Source: Verrucomicrobiales bacterium
GTDB taxonomy: Bacteria > Verrucomicrobiota > Verrucomicrobiia > Limisphaerales > J093
DNA length: 64,000 bases
Reading direction: 5' to 3'
Assembly (NCBI GenBank): GCA_015075445.1
Contig: JABTUJ010000023.1
Span: 62,001-126,000 of the forward strand
Shown here: positions 9,289-16,488 of the stretch, piece by piece
How positions within the stretch are numbered: position 1 is the first letter of the stretch
How the letters are laid out: each line of letters starts with the position of its first letter
Translations under genes and position numbers: made by a program
The notes under the pieces: generated by a model
The model's database searches: none
What the model was told of the DNA's origin: nothing
What the model saw: only the letters and a program-made list of their open reading frames with translations

Positions 9289-9480
9289 TCAGGTATTCGT
9301 AACGAGATTGCCTCCCAGGGACAGGGCCTCCCTTTGCGCGGCGGTCCAGTTGGTGGGGGCCAACAGGTAGTATTGGTGCCCTGTGTCCTGATGGGTGACC
9401 GGCCCCATCACGACCCTCGCTGCGGCAGGCGCCGTCAGCAGCCAGGTGAGCAGCACCAGCGAGACCAAGGGGCGTGGCCG
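9289..9480 (-). pseudogene. 5' fragment of a secreted C-type-lectin-like gene
   Basis: On the minus strand the frame reads LVSLVLLTWLLTAPAAARVV, a signal peptide, then GHQYYLLAPTNWTAAQREAL and SLGGNLVTNT before a stop. In C-type-lectin-like secreted proteins this first beta-strand/helix block normally continues GGNLVTI-D-A for another ~100 residues. Here homology ends after GGNLVT, so the rest is missing. No good start codon precedes the signal peptide in this frame. The fragment abuts an HNH fragment on the other strand at a recombination joint. Confidence 0.5.
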
Positions 9481-9483
9481 CGC

Positions 9484-9723
9484 ATGACCACCAGCGAGCT
9501 GGTCCGCCACCGGGCGCGACACCGCTGTGAGTACTGCCACCTCCCGCAGCAAGCTTCCGCTCTCCGTTTCCCTATCGAACACATGACCGCCCGACAACCT
9601 GGAGGCACCGATGACCCCGCTCGTCTGACGTGCCTGGCGCAGCCTGGGCGACAACCGACTGAAGAAGCTGCCCGGTACGGAAGCACCGCCCCACCGGCGG
9701 GTGACCTGACCCATGAGCCGTGA
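9484..9723 (+). pseudogene. Truncated HNH endonuclease
   Basis: From an ATG at 9484 the frame gives VRHRARHRCEYCHLPQQ and FPIEHMTARQPGGTDDPARL, the first zinc pair and the IEH of an HNH nuclease. The expected second half (a LALACPRCNRHKG-like block) is replaced by unrelated residues running into the 292-bp repeat family. The second CxxC pair is lacking, so it cannot be active. A complete relative lies at 13965. Confidence 0.6.
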
Positions 9724-9811
9724 GGCCCCAAAGACCGTCGGCCCTCCTCCCGCAGGGCTGTCGTGATCACGAGCTCGCCACATGGAGTTGCCAATAGTAT
9801 TGACTGCGCCC
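9680..9811 (+). repeat. 292-bp repeat family, copy A (3' part only)
   Basis: From about 9680 the sequence follows the last ~130 bp of the repeats at 10688 and 15081. Shared landmarks are GTGACCTG, AGGCCCCAAAGACCGTCGGC, GTCGT and the end GTTGCCAATAGTATTGACTG. The junction with the HNH fragment marks a deletion or recombination point. Confidence 0.65.
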
Positions 9812-9870
9812 TCCAGGACCGAACCAACTGCCCGCTTGAAACCTTGCCTCTGGGTTCCTATCTTGTCCCC

Positions 9871-10056
9871 ATGAATGCGACGGCAATAATCGGCGGCAAG
9901 GTGATGAAGTTTGTGCTCCCTCCTGCACTCGCGAAAGCCCACCGACGCAACGCCGGACGCACCATGACCGACCAGGAGGCGGTGGACTTTGTCGAAGCGA
10001 AACGCCGTCAACTGGCTCTGCGCCGCGCCAAACCCTACCTTGAAAGCCGTCCTTGA
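9871..10056 (+). CDS. Small antitoxin-like protein upstream of a PIN toxin
   Basis: A 61-residue protein (MNATAIIGGKVMKFVLPPAL, then TMTDQEAVDFVEAKRRQLA) ending just inside the next gene. I do not recognise a named family. Size, charge, and the overlap of its 3' end with a PIN-domain toxin gene make a cognate antitoxin the best guess. The ATG at 9871 is chosen because the longer in-frame start at 9763 would translate repeat sequence. Confidence 0.55.
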   Translation: MNATAIIGGKVMKFVLPPALAKAHRRNAGRTMTDQEAVDFVEAKRRQLALRRAKPYLESRP

Positions 10057-10447
10057 TACCTGCATCCTGAAGCTCGCCTCCCTCCCCAACCCCAACAACA
10101 CCTCTGCGCTGATCGTCAAGTTGAGCTGGGAGGGACTCCTGCAATGCTGGGCTTCTCCCGCCATGTTGGAGGAGTATTCGGTGGTGCTGGCCGAAGAACC
10201 AGAACTGCTGGCCTTGGTTCAGAACCGTTTCCAGGTGTGCTACCCGCTGGTGGCCCTGGATTGTGTCAAGCACGAGCCGGACAACAGGTTTGTCGAGTGC
10301 GCGCTCGCCGTTGAGGCAGACTATCTCCTGACCGTGAACACCGCTCGCGGCCACTTCGACAAGTCCGCCTACGGACGCACGCGCGTCCTGACGCCGGGCG
10401 CCTTCCTCAATCTGCCCGACGTCCAACGGCTCATCGCTCGGATCTGA
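10040..10447 (+). CDS. PIN-domain toxin (COG1569-like)
   Basis: A start at the TTG at 10040 gives about 135 residues beginning LKAVLDTCILKLASL, the PIN first acidic motif (LDTN with C for N). It continues MLEEYSVVL and DNRFVECALAVEADYLLTVN, which supply the central acidic residues, and closes with RVLTPGAFLNL. These match the PIN toxin group whose members degrade RNA. A longer frame opens at 9989 but its extra residues lie antisense to nothing useful and inside the antitoxin. Overlap with the antitoxin is 17 bp. Among the toxins in this accessory region it is the only one that looks undamaged. Confidence 0.75.
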   Translation: MKAVLDTCILKLASLPNPNNTSALIVKLSWEGLLQCWASPAMLEEYSVVLAEEPELLALVQNRFQVCYPLVALDCVKHEPDNRFVECALAVEADYLLTVNTARGHFDKSAYGRTRVLTPGAFLNLPDVQRLIARI

Positions 10448-10538
10448 GCGGCACACCTTGGCCCTGGCCGTTGCCATGCGCGGAAGACGCCGCAGGTTCA
10501 CTCCTTTCGGATGTGGGCCTCGGCCTCCGGGTTTCGCC

Positions 10539-10640
10539 GACCGCGCCTCCTCACCTGCCAGCCAAGACACCGCCAGGCCTGACTGCCGCGTCGGCGGCAG
10601 CCCGCGCCGGGCGCTGCGGGCCGGGGAGGGAGAGTGCCAG
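10539..10640 (+). repeat. 102-bp repeat, copy 1
   Basis: Sequence starting gaccgcgcctcctcacctgc and passing through GACTGCCGCGTCGGCGGCAG, CCCGCGCCGGGCGCTGCGGG and ggggagggagag is repeated with few differences at 16107-16208, at the same length. It has internal G+C-rich dyads. Confidence 0.8.
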
Positions 10641-10687
10641 GAAATGCGCCGTACTCGTTCAACGCCCTGAGCGGCTCCCTGAAACGC

Positions 10688-10979
10688 GTCACATGTCACC
10701 GGTTCACCGGCCGCGCACACATCCCCCCGGCTGAGCGTTACACGGTTCTGCCCGACCGCATCTGGATGGTTGCCGTGGCACCCCTCAGTCGCCGACCGCG
10801 CTGTGGGTCCCCACGCCTCCCGTAGGGCGAAGACGCTGGGGGACACGGAGGCATCGCGCCAGTGGCAGGTGACCTGGTCAACGATTCGTGGACAACCGAA
10901 GGCCGTCAGCCCCTCTCCTAAGCGGTTGTCGTTGTGGCGGTTTCGACGCATGTACTTGCCAGTACTATTGACTGACCCC
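10688..10979 (+). repeat. 292-bp repeat family, copy B
   Basis: Aligns end to end with copy C (15081-15372), both 292 bp. Landmarks are atgtcaccggtt, ACACGGTTCTGCCCGACCGC, GGCTGTGGG-like tgtgggtcc, GTGACCTGGTCAAC and the end GTACTATTGACTGACCCC. The 5' ~60 bp resemble the start of a ParE/RelE gene (V-A-C-H-R-L...A-E-F-Y in copy C), so the unit may derive from a decayed toxin gene plus its flank. Confidence 0.75.
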
Positions 10980-10993
10980 TTCACGGCTCGAGC

Positions 10994-11121
10994 GCCGCAC
11001 TTCGGGTCCGCCCGCTACCGTTCTCTTCTGGAGTGTGTTTCAGCATATCGTCTCATTCCGTGGGACCGGCCTCTCTACGTCTGCAATTGTCAACAATATG
11101 GATCTGACCCCATTGCCTTTT
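10994..11121 (+). repeat. 128-bp repeat, copy 1
   Basis: Begins gccgcac and passes through ctaccg, TTTCAGCATATCGTCTCATT and tgtcaacaatatggatctga to a ccccattgcctttt end. The partner is at 16308-16435, same length and strand. Confidence 0.8.
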
Positions 11122-11199
11122 GGGTGGAGGGAGCGTCGTCAGGGCAAGCTTCAGTAGCAACCGCTTGCCACCGGCGTGAGGCCGGGGCAGATTCCGGCC

Positions 11200-11463
11200 A
11201 TGACAAGTGAGTCCACCGCGATCGAAGCGCGGGTCTTGGGCTGGCCTGGCGCCCAACGGCTGCGCCTCGCCGAACGACTGGTCGCCAGCGTGGAAGAGTT
11301 TGCCACGCCGGCCCTGGCCGCGGCTTGGGAGACCGAACTTGAAGAGCGCCTTGCCGACGTCCGGTCCGGCCGTGCAGACGCCCTCCCCGCCGAGGAAGTG
11401 ATGGCTGAGGCTCGTCGGCGACTTCATGAAGCGCGTCGCGTCTCACCGGCTCCTCACCCGTAA
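11200..11463 (+). CDS. Addiction-module antitoxin (TIGR02574-like)
   Basis: An 87-residue helical protein: IEARVLGWPGAQRLRLAERL, VASVEEF and a terminal EVMAEARRRLHEARR. It has the LPxxERLxLAExLxxS-type organisation of addiction-module antidote proteins. The ATG at 11200 is chosen over an in-frame start at 11176. The following toxin gene overlaps its 3' end by 38 bp but is truncated. Confidence 0.72.
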   Translation: MTSESTAIEARVLGWPGAQRLRLAERLVASVEEFATPALAAAWETELEERLADVRSGRADALPAEEVMAEARRRLHEARRVSPAPHP

Positions 11464-11540
11464 CTTCATCGCGTCGGCTGAGTTCTACGACCGCCGACGC
11501 CCCGGCCTCGGCGAGGCGTTTCTCACCGCCGTCGTTATCG
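11426..11540 (+). pseudogene. Truncated ParE/RelE toxin
   Basis: Reads MKRVASHRLLTRNFIASAEF and YDRRRPGLGEAFLTAV, the first helix pair of a ParE/RelE toxin, overlapping the antitoxin. Homology stops near residue 38, where sequence of the 292-bp repeat end takes over. The frame then continues meaninglessly into the IS1634-family element. About 60% of the toxin is missing. Confidence 0.75.
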
Positions 11541-11571
11541 CGATGTCGCCTCATACAGTTGCCAATACTAG
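11527..11571 (+). repeat. 292-bp repeat family, copy D (3' end, cut by the IS1634-family element)
   Basis: The sequence gccgtcgttatcgcgatgtc then GCCTCATACAGTTGCCAATA and CTAG matches the end of copies B and C. Beyond the insertion sequence the repeat tail resumes as GGGACCCCTT at 13544. Joined, the two sides resemble the copy C end (ATTACGAGGGACTGACCCC). Confidence 0.6.
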
Positions 11572-13540
11572 CCCGACTTTCCGACTTAGTTCAAGGGTGC
11601 CTCGCAGGTGGCTGCGGATAAGCAGCTTGTGGAAGCGGTCGCTATCCCCTAAACGGGCCGCTTCTCGCCGCGAAGCCCCAAGGCTTCCACCAAGCGTTCC
11701 TGCAACGCGGTCAACTTGTTGCCAACCGTCTGCCGCACCGGGGCCTGCCGCCCGCCGCGCCCCGGGTAGACGTTGACAACCTCCCGGACTTGCTCCAACT
11801 CCGCCCACAGGCGCGGGAGCGGCAGTGCCACGCCCGCTTCCCGCACCTGCCGGCTCACCATCGCCCGGAGCAGCAAGGCGATCGTGCAGTACAACCCGTG
11901 CACTTGGATCATCCGGTCGGTCCAGTGGAACATCGGCCACCAACAGCCCAAGTCGCGGTCCTTCATCTGTTGGAAGATCTCCTCGATCAAAAACTGGCTG
12001 CGGTAGGCCTCGATGACCTGCGCGTTGCTCCAGCTCCCGTGGCTGGTCACCAGCACGTTCTTGCCCAGCACCGTATCGCGCAGACGCTCCAACGCCTCCG
12101 GTTGGACCCGGTAGTCCAACACCGGCACGCCCGCGTCGTGCGGGTGTATCTCAATGGCCACGACCTGATGCAAATGCTCCCGGTGCAGGATCTCCCGGCA
12201 CTGTTTGTGCACCGACTCCAGCGTCGGGGTCCTGCCGCCTTTGACCTCCCCCTGCTGACGCCGTTGCAGGCTCTGCTGCACTTCGCCCAGCTTGCGCAAC
12301 GCCCGCGCCAGTTCGCTCTGCACCGTGGCCCACTGCGCCTCGAAGAGCCCCTCATGCCAACTCACTACCAGGGAGCGTGGGCGCCCGTACACCTCGGCCG
12401 CCACGCGGAAGGCCTTGGTCCCTTCCAGCCCCGCGCAGGCTTCCCAGCGGGAGTCTCCCGTATTGGACACCGCCGCCCACTCGGCCACCTCCCCCAGTTT
12501 CACCGCCCCCACATAGTCCAAGCCCAGCGTGTCGATCAGCGCGAAGTTCGCGGCCGAGTTGTTCCCCTTGTCAAACACCAGAGTGGTTTGCGGCCGCGGC
12601 GCTCCGGCCGGAGCCACCCCCGCATAGAAGGTGGCAAAGCGTCCGAGCATCTCGCCAAACTGCCGGCTGTCATTGCGATTGCCCTCGTACACCTCGTAGT
12701 ACAACGGCCACTGTCCGTGGGCGGCGCACACCAGGGCGTAGCTGACCTGCCGCAGGTTGGCCCGGCCCTGCTTGTTCTTGCCCCGCTGAGCCAGGTGATT
12801 CTGCACGTTGAACGTGTCGATGAAGGTGTAGAAATTGGTGCCGTCGTAGCAGAGCCGAGAAAGGTCGATCCCCTCGCGCTGGACGGCGCGTTCCAGGAGT
12901 CCTTTCCAGAGGGCGTGGATCTTCTCGGTTTCCCAACCGACCAGGTGATCCCAGAAGCGCTGGCTACTCAACGCCTCGGCAGAGAGTTCCGCCACCGCAC
13001 GCACCAACGCCGTGCCCGAGATCCACTCCCAGAAGCCGCGTTTGCTGACCGGTTGCATGGCCCGGTTGACGGCGGCCAGTGCCAGGTAGGTGCCCGGGCT
13101 CAGTCCCTGCTGGCGCTTAGGGCATAGCTGGTTGGCCAAGGGAATCAACTCGGCGCGCTGCACCGCGCCCCACAACGCGAGGGGGCGGCCGGACTCAAAC
13201 ACCTCGGCGTAGGCGGGCGCCGGTCCAGCGCCGGTGAGTCGGGAGCTGAACTGTTCGAGCTTGCCGAGGTAGAGCTGTGCGAGGCGACGGCATTTGCCCT
13301 CCCGCCAGCCCCAGTCGGAGAGGTAGTAGTAGGTGTGGCCGTTGACGCGCTTGGCTTCCAGCCGCTGCACGGACAATACTTAGGGCATAGTTGCTGGACA
13401 TGTCAACGAAATACTCAGTGTTTTAGCAGAGAATTGCTTCACGAAGGGTGAGTGATTTTAGGGGATAGTGGCCACGACCGGCAACCTGCTTACCTCCAAC
13501 CACTTGCCACAAAACCCTCGTCATAAGTCGGAAACTGGGG
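11572..13540 (-). mobile_element. IS1634-family insertion sequence, complete
   Basis: A 1969-bp element with one long transposase gene on the minus strand. Ends read CCCGACTTTCCGACTTAGT (left, inward) and CCCCAGTTTCCGACTTATG (right, inward), about 15 of 19 matching. CTAG lies directly outside both ends (11568-11571 and 13541-13544), a likely 4-bp target duplication, although members of this family are usually said to duplicate 5-6 bp. A second inverted pair, CTATCCCCTAAA, lies further in. It inserted in the end of a 292-bp repeat. Confidence 0.8.
11649..13376 (-). CDS. IS1634-family transposase
   Basis: A 575-residue DDE transposase, close to the family's usual length. Visible blocks are LSRLCYDGTNFYTFIDTFNV (first catalytic Asp), QRGKNKQGRANLRQVSYALV, TTLVFDKGNNSAANFALI (second Asp), and VIEAYRSQFLIEEIFQQMKD (Y-x2-x3-IE region with the catalytic Glu), then DRMIQVHGLYC. 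The start is TTG at 13376; a GTG two codons in (13370) is an alternative. No frameshift or stop is seen, so the gene looks intact. It catalyses cut-and-paste movement of the element in which it sits. Confidence 0.9.
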   Translation of the reverse strand: MSVQRLEAKRVNGHTYYYLSDWGWREGKCRRLAQLYLGKLEQFSSRLTGAGPAPAYAEVFESGRPLALWGAVQRAELIPLANQLCPKRQQGLSPGTYLALAAVNRAMQPVSKRGFWEWISGTALVRAVAELSAEALSSQRFWDHLVGWETEKIHALWKGLLERAVQREGIDLSRLCYDGTNFYTFIDTFNVQNHLAQRGKNKQGRANLRQVSYALVCAAHGQWPLYYEVYEGNRNDSRQFGEMLGRFATFYAGVAPAGAPRPQTTLVFDKGNNSAANFALIDTLGLDYVGAVKLGEVAEWAAVSNTGDSRWEACAGLEGTKAFRVAAEVYGRPRSLVVSWHEGLFEAQWATVQSELARALRKLGEVQQSLQRRQQGEVKGGRTPTLESVHKQCREILHREHLHQVVAIEIHPHDAGVPVLDYRVQPEALERLRDTVLGKNVLVTSHGSWSNAQVIEAYRSQFLIEEIFQQMKDRDLGCWWPMFHWTDRMIQVHGLYCTIALLLRAMVSRQVREAGVALPLPRLWAELEQVREVVNVYPGRGGRQAPVRQTVGNKLTALQERLVEALGLRGEKRPV

Positions 13541-13608
13541 CTAGGGACCCCTTCGCACACATCCGGAGGTTTGACACGCCGGTCCCGCCAGAGCATCGTG
13601 CTCGCGTC

Positions 13609-13968
13609 ATGAAGGTTGCCATCCTGGCGGAACCGACGGCGCAGGGCGGGCTCGAATACCGGGCTATCGCGAGCGGTCGCCGCGCCACGGGCAAGACCGC
13701 CGGTGCTGCCCTGGATGCGATCACCGCGCAGTTGCCAGCGGACGAAACCGGTACGTTGGTCATCGTCCAGGCCCACCGTCCGGACCGGTTCTTCACCGCC
13801 GCACAACAGCGGCGACTGGCCGAGTTGATGGTGCGCTGGCGGGCGGCGCGGGATGCGGGCGGTTCACTGCCCTCAGCCGAACTGGCCGAGTTGGACGCCT
13901 TGGTGGAAGGCGAAGTCCAGGCGTCGGGCCAGCGTGCGGCAGCCCTGCTCGCCGATCTCCGGGAGTGA
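13609..13968 (+). CDS. Small protein coupled to an HNH endonuclease, function unknown
   Basis: 119 residues from ATG 13609, MKVAILAEPTAQGGLEYRAI then ATGKTAGAALDAITAQL, RFFTAAQQRRLAELMVRW and a Glu/Ala-rich helical tail. The N-terminus has a faint HicB-like look (short strands, then a GKT-x-AALDAI helix) but I would not assign a family. The stop overlaps the GTG of the HNH gene in GTGA, so the two are translated together. By position it could be an antitoxin or accessory factor for the nuclease. Confidence 0.65.
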   Translation: MKVAILAEPTAQGGLEYRAIASGRRATGKTAGAALDAITAQLPADETGTLVIVQAHRPDRFFTAAQQRRLAELMVRWRAARDAGGSLPSAELAELDALVEGEVQASGQRAAALLADLRE

Positions 13969-14372
13969 ATTCCCGTTACCCAACGGCGGCTCAACGCGCC
14001 GGGCACCGTTGCGAGTACTGCCGCGCCCCGGAGGCAATCTTCAACTTCCCCTTTGAAGTCGAACACATTGTGCCAACCGGCCGCGGCGGAGCAGACGACG
14101 TATCGAATTGGGCCTTGAGCTGCCGCGCGTGCAATCTGCACAAGGGCGCCCGCCTTGTTGCCGCGGACCCCCAGACCGGCGCCGTCGTTTCGCTCTTCAA
14201 TCCCAGGGAGCAGCGCTGGGAAGACCATTTCCGCTGCGACCCGAACACCGCCGAGTTGGTCGGGATCACCCGTATAGGCCGGGCCACCGTTGCTTGCCTG
14301 CAGATGAACCGCCCTGCGCAGTCGGAGGCGCGTCGGCAGTGGGTCCAGCTCCGGATCTACCCCACCCTCTGA
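13965..14372 (+). CDS. HNH endonuclease
   Basis: 135 residues from GTG 13965. The motif order is AGHRCEYCRAPEA (first CxxC), FPFEVEHIVPTGRGGADDVS (the EH of the HNH fold), and WALSCRACNLHKG (second CxxC and the His). This is a complete zinc-type HNH site. It continues GAVVSLFNPREQRWEDHF, as in small free-standing HNH proteins of Planctomycetes, Cyanobacteria and Verrucomicrobia. The upstream 119-residue gene overlaps it by 4 bp. A truncated relative lies at 9484, so this type of gene has been copied within the region. Substrate unknown. Confidence 0.85.
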   Translation: MNSRYPTAAQRAGHRCEYCRAPEAIFNFPFEVEHIVPTGRGGADDVSNWALSCRACNLHKGARLVAADPQTGAVVSLFNPREQRWEDHFRCDPNTAELVGITRIGRATVACLQMNRPAQSEARRQWVQLRIYPTL

Positions 14373-14436
14373 ACTGACCTCATCACTTTCGGACTCCCGC
14401 GTTGCCATCAACCAGTTCTGGGTGTAGCCTCGGGGC

Positions 14437-14664
14437 ATGTCGCTGGCCGAAATCCAACACACCGTCCGGGAACTCTCGGAGACTGAAGGCGGCAACCTGG
14501 CCGCGTGGATCCTCGACTCCCTTCCCCACCACACGAGCCAGGATGCCGCGGATGACGGCGTCGCCGAAGCGCTCCGCCGGCGGCAGCAACTGGACGCCGG
14601 GACCGCTCGCTGCCTGGAGGCAGGGGAGTTTTGGGCTTCGCTCGAACCTCTCCGCCAGCAGTGA
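14437..14664 (+). CDS. Addiction-module antitoxin
   Basis: 75 residues: MSLAEIQHTVRELSETEGGN, LAAWILDSLPHH and AEALRRRQQLDAG. This is the usual shape of short helical antitoxins paired with ParE toxins. The stop overlaps the next start in GTGA, a coupled pair. The frame is intact while the partner toxin carries a nonsense codon. Confidence 0.72.
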   Translation: MSLAEIQHTVRELSETEGGNLAAWILDSLPHHTSQDAADDGVAEALRRRQQLDAGTARCLEAGEFWASLEPLRQQ

Positions 14665-14951
14665 ACGTGGTCTATCATCCGCTGGTACGGGCGGATGTCG
14701 CGGAGGCGATGTCGTACTATCGCCACGTCTCGCCGCAGTAGCCGGAGAAGTTCGAGGCCGAGCTGCGTGCAATCATCGCCGCCGCCGCTGCCAACCCGCT
14801 GCGATTCCACCCGGTTGCTCACGGCTTTCGCCGCGCGAACCTGAAGCGCTTTCCCTTCCACGTCTTGTACGAAGTCGGCACTGACACCGTGCGCGTCCTG
14901 CTGGTGCGTCACCACAAGCGACATCCGGACTACGGACTCCCCCGGGCTTGA
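14661..14951 (+). pseudogene. ParE-like toxin interrupted by an in-frame TAG
   Basis: From the overlapping GTG the frame reads VNVVYHPLVRADVAEAMSYY RHVSPQ and then TAG at 14739-14741. It resumes PEKFEAELRAIIAAAAANPL, HGFRRANLKRFPFHVLYEV and VLLVRHHKRHPDYGLPRA to TGA. This is a full-length 97-codon ParE apart from one nonsense codon at position 27, between the first and second helices. A single base change would restore it. Restart from an internal codon would lose the first helix. Confidence 0.85.
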
Positions 14952-15080
14952 GAGGCCCGTTATGCGGTCTTCCTGGGCTGGAAGCCCCTCGCCTGGGATG
15001 CCTTCACGCGCGACGGGTTGGGGCCGGCGGAGCGTGGACCGGCTCGCCCGCCCCAGCACGCCACCGCCTTCAGGAACCTC

Positions 15081-15372
15081 GTCGCATGTCACCGGTTGAC
15101 CGGCCGCGAACTCACCGCCGCGGCTGAGTTCTACACGGTTCAGCCCGGCCGTATCTGGATTGGTACCGTGGCGCACCTGAGTCACCGGCGGGGCTGTGGG
15201 TCGCGACGCCTCTCGTACGGCGAAGAAGCCGGGTGACACGGAGCCGACGCCCCAGTGGCCGGTGACCTGGCCAACCAACCCTGAAGCCCCAAAGGCCGTC
15301 AGCCCGATTCCCGCACGGTCGTCGTTGTCGCGCCTTCGCCTCATAAAGCTGCCATTACGAGGGACTGACCCC
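15081..15372 (+). repeat. 292-bp repeat family, copy C (with flanking gene-free sequence 14952-15430)
   Basis: Same length as copy B and alignable throughout. Read in the forward frame its start gives VACHRLTGRELTAAAEFY, similar to the toxin start VASHRLLTRNFIASAEFY at 11438, suggesting an origin in a decayed toxin gene. It ends GGGACTGACCCC and is followed at once by ATCACGGGACTGACCCC, a partial duplication of the terminus. The rest of the 479-bp gap holds no gene. Confidence 0.75.
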
Positions 15373-15430
15373 ATCACGGGACTGACCCCGCCACGTTGAC
15401 AGCTCGGTCGCCGAATCCTACTGTCCCTCC

Positions 15431-15691
15431 GTGCAGACGACGCTGGACATTGATGAAACGCTCCTGCGCCAGCTTGAGCATCAGGCCCGGCAACAGGGCA
15501 AGTCGCTTGGCGCGCTCTTGGAGCAGGCCTTGCGTGCCTTCGTTCGCGATCCTGCACCCCAAGCGGCCACAGCCGCGCAGAACGACGTGAGGGATGGGCT
15601 GCCGGACGACGACCCGTTCTTCAGGGCTTTGGAGGAGGTTCGCGCCTTGGGTCGCCTGCCGGCCCCGCACCGCCAAGTCGAGCTTCACTGA
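15431..15691 (+). CDS. VapB/CopG-like antitoxin
   Basis: 86 residues from a GTG: MQTTLDIDETLLRQLEHQAR and QQGKSLGALLEQALRAFV, a ribbon-helix-helix start in which TTLDID is the DNA-contacting strand. A tail rich in Asp follows, DGLPDDDPFFRALEEVRALG. A VapC-type gene follows after 6 bp. The family represses its own operon and blocks the PIN toxin. The reading frame is intact. Confidence 0.75.
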   Translation: MQTTLDIDETLLRQLEHQARQQGKSLGALLEQALRAFVRDPAPQAATAAQNDVRDGLPDDDPFFRALEEVRALGRLPAPHRQVELH

Positions 15692-15697
15692 GCGGCT

Positions 15698-15844
15698 GTG
15701 CTCCTGCTCGACACCAACATCGTCAGCCAAGAGGACATCTGGCTGGCCGGCGTGGCGTTCGGACGGAACCTCACCTTCGTCACCCGTAACCGGCGCGATT
15801 TCGACCGAGTCACCGGCCTGAAGGTGGAGAACTGGTTCGAGTGA
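15698..15844 (+). pseudogene. VapC-type PIN toxin with a large internal deletion
   Basis: A 48-residue frame starts VLLLDTNIVS, the PIN N-terminal motif with its first catalytic Asp. It jumps directly to QEDIWLAGVAFGRNLTFVTR and NRRDFDRVTGLKVENWF, the normal VapC end with its last acidic cluster. A complete VapC is about 130 residues, so roughly 80 middle residues are missing while the frame is kept. The central Glu is lost. This is an in-frame deletion remnant. Confidence 0.85.
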
Positions 15845-15856
15845 GCGTGCTCTTTC

Positions 15857-15979
15857 TTGAGCAATGATTCCCTGAACCCGGCCGTCGGGCCGCGGAGCGG
15901 GCTGAACCTGCTCGCCACGGCGGACCCCCAGATCGATTCGGTCCCCGGAATCACGGTGTTCAAGCCGCAGGACTTGTAG
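15857..15979 (+). pseudogene. Possible C-terminal remnant of another PIN-domain protein
   Basis: A forward frame ends LNLLATADPQIDSVPGITVF KPQDL and stop. It resembles the closing strand of a PIN toxin of the type that ends in -TPQDL. There is no start or N-terminal half. Between 15980 and 16488 I see only repeats and no gene. Weak call. Confidence 0.3.
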
Positions 15980-16106
15980 CCCGCTTCGTGTAACGGCAGT
16001 GCGCCGCCCGGCCGAGCGGGCGCTACGAACGGTTGGTCCCGCCGCAGCCGAGGGCACGAGGCTCCGGTCGCTTTCTGCGCTCTGCATTCTGCATTCTGCC
16101 TGTCTG

Positions 16107-16208
16107 GACCGCACCTCCTCACCTACCAGCCAAGACACCCGCGGGCTCGACTGCCGCGTCGGCGGCAGCCCGCGCCGGGTGCTGCGGGCCGGGGAGGGAG
16201 AGGGCCAG
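16107..16208 (+). repeat. 102-bp repeat, copy 2
   Basis: Starts gaccgcacctcctcacctac and passes through GACTGCCGCGTCGGCGGCAG to ggggagggagagggccag. Partner of 10539-10640. It is preceded by a short tctgcattctgcattctgc direct repeat. Confidence 0.8.
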
Positions 16209-16307
16209 ACCATGCGGCGTAAGTCTTCGCGGGCCCAGAGCGGAGGGGCGTTGGGCTGCTGGAGCTCAACCGGACCTGTCTCGCCCGCCACAACCGACAG
16301 CTCGTCC

Positions 16308-16460
16308 GCCGCACACGAGCGCTCCCTGCTACCGTGGTCTTTCGCGATGTGTCTCAGCATATCGTGTCATTGTGTGGGACCGACCCCTGAACGCGTGCAA
16401 GTGTCAACAATACGGATCTGACCCCATTGCCTTTTCCGGATCTGACCCCATTGCCTTTTC
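16308..16460 (+). repeat. 128-bp repeat, copy 2, plus a tandem tail
   Basis: Matches 10994-11121 over 128 bp to position 16435. Its last segment, cggatctgaccccattgcct and ttt, is then repeated once more in tandem up to about 16460. The tail ends about 30 bp before the restored stop of the RHS gene. Confidence 0.75.
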
Positions 16461-16488
16461 CTAAACCATTCAGACCTGATGCTGCAAA

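Larger units (their letters stand above)
10448..11199. other. Gene-free stretch made of three repeat elements
   Basis: Between the PIN gene and the next antitoxin I see no coding sequence. The stretch holds one copy each of the 102-bp, 292-bp and 128-bp repeats described separately. The long minus-strand frame across it (9767-10984) is also seen in the other repeat copies and is most simply a by-product of the conserved repeat. Confidence 0.7.

Noticed and set aside
9680..15372. Repeats considered as integron attC sites
   Set aside because: No GTTRRRY/RYYYAAC core pairs or consistent stem were found at their ends and no integrase gene is present.
13521..15557. 678-codon minus-strand frame across the array
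   Set aside because: It is antisense to the 119-residue gene, the HNH gene, an antitoxin and a toxin, and passes through a 292-bp repeat. Similar minus-strand readings in the other repeat copies come from shared repeat sequence.
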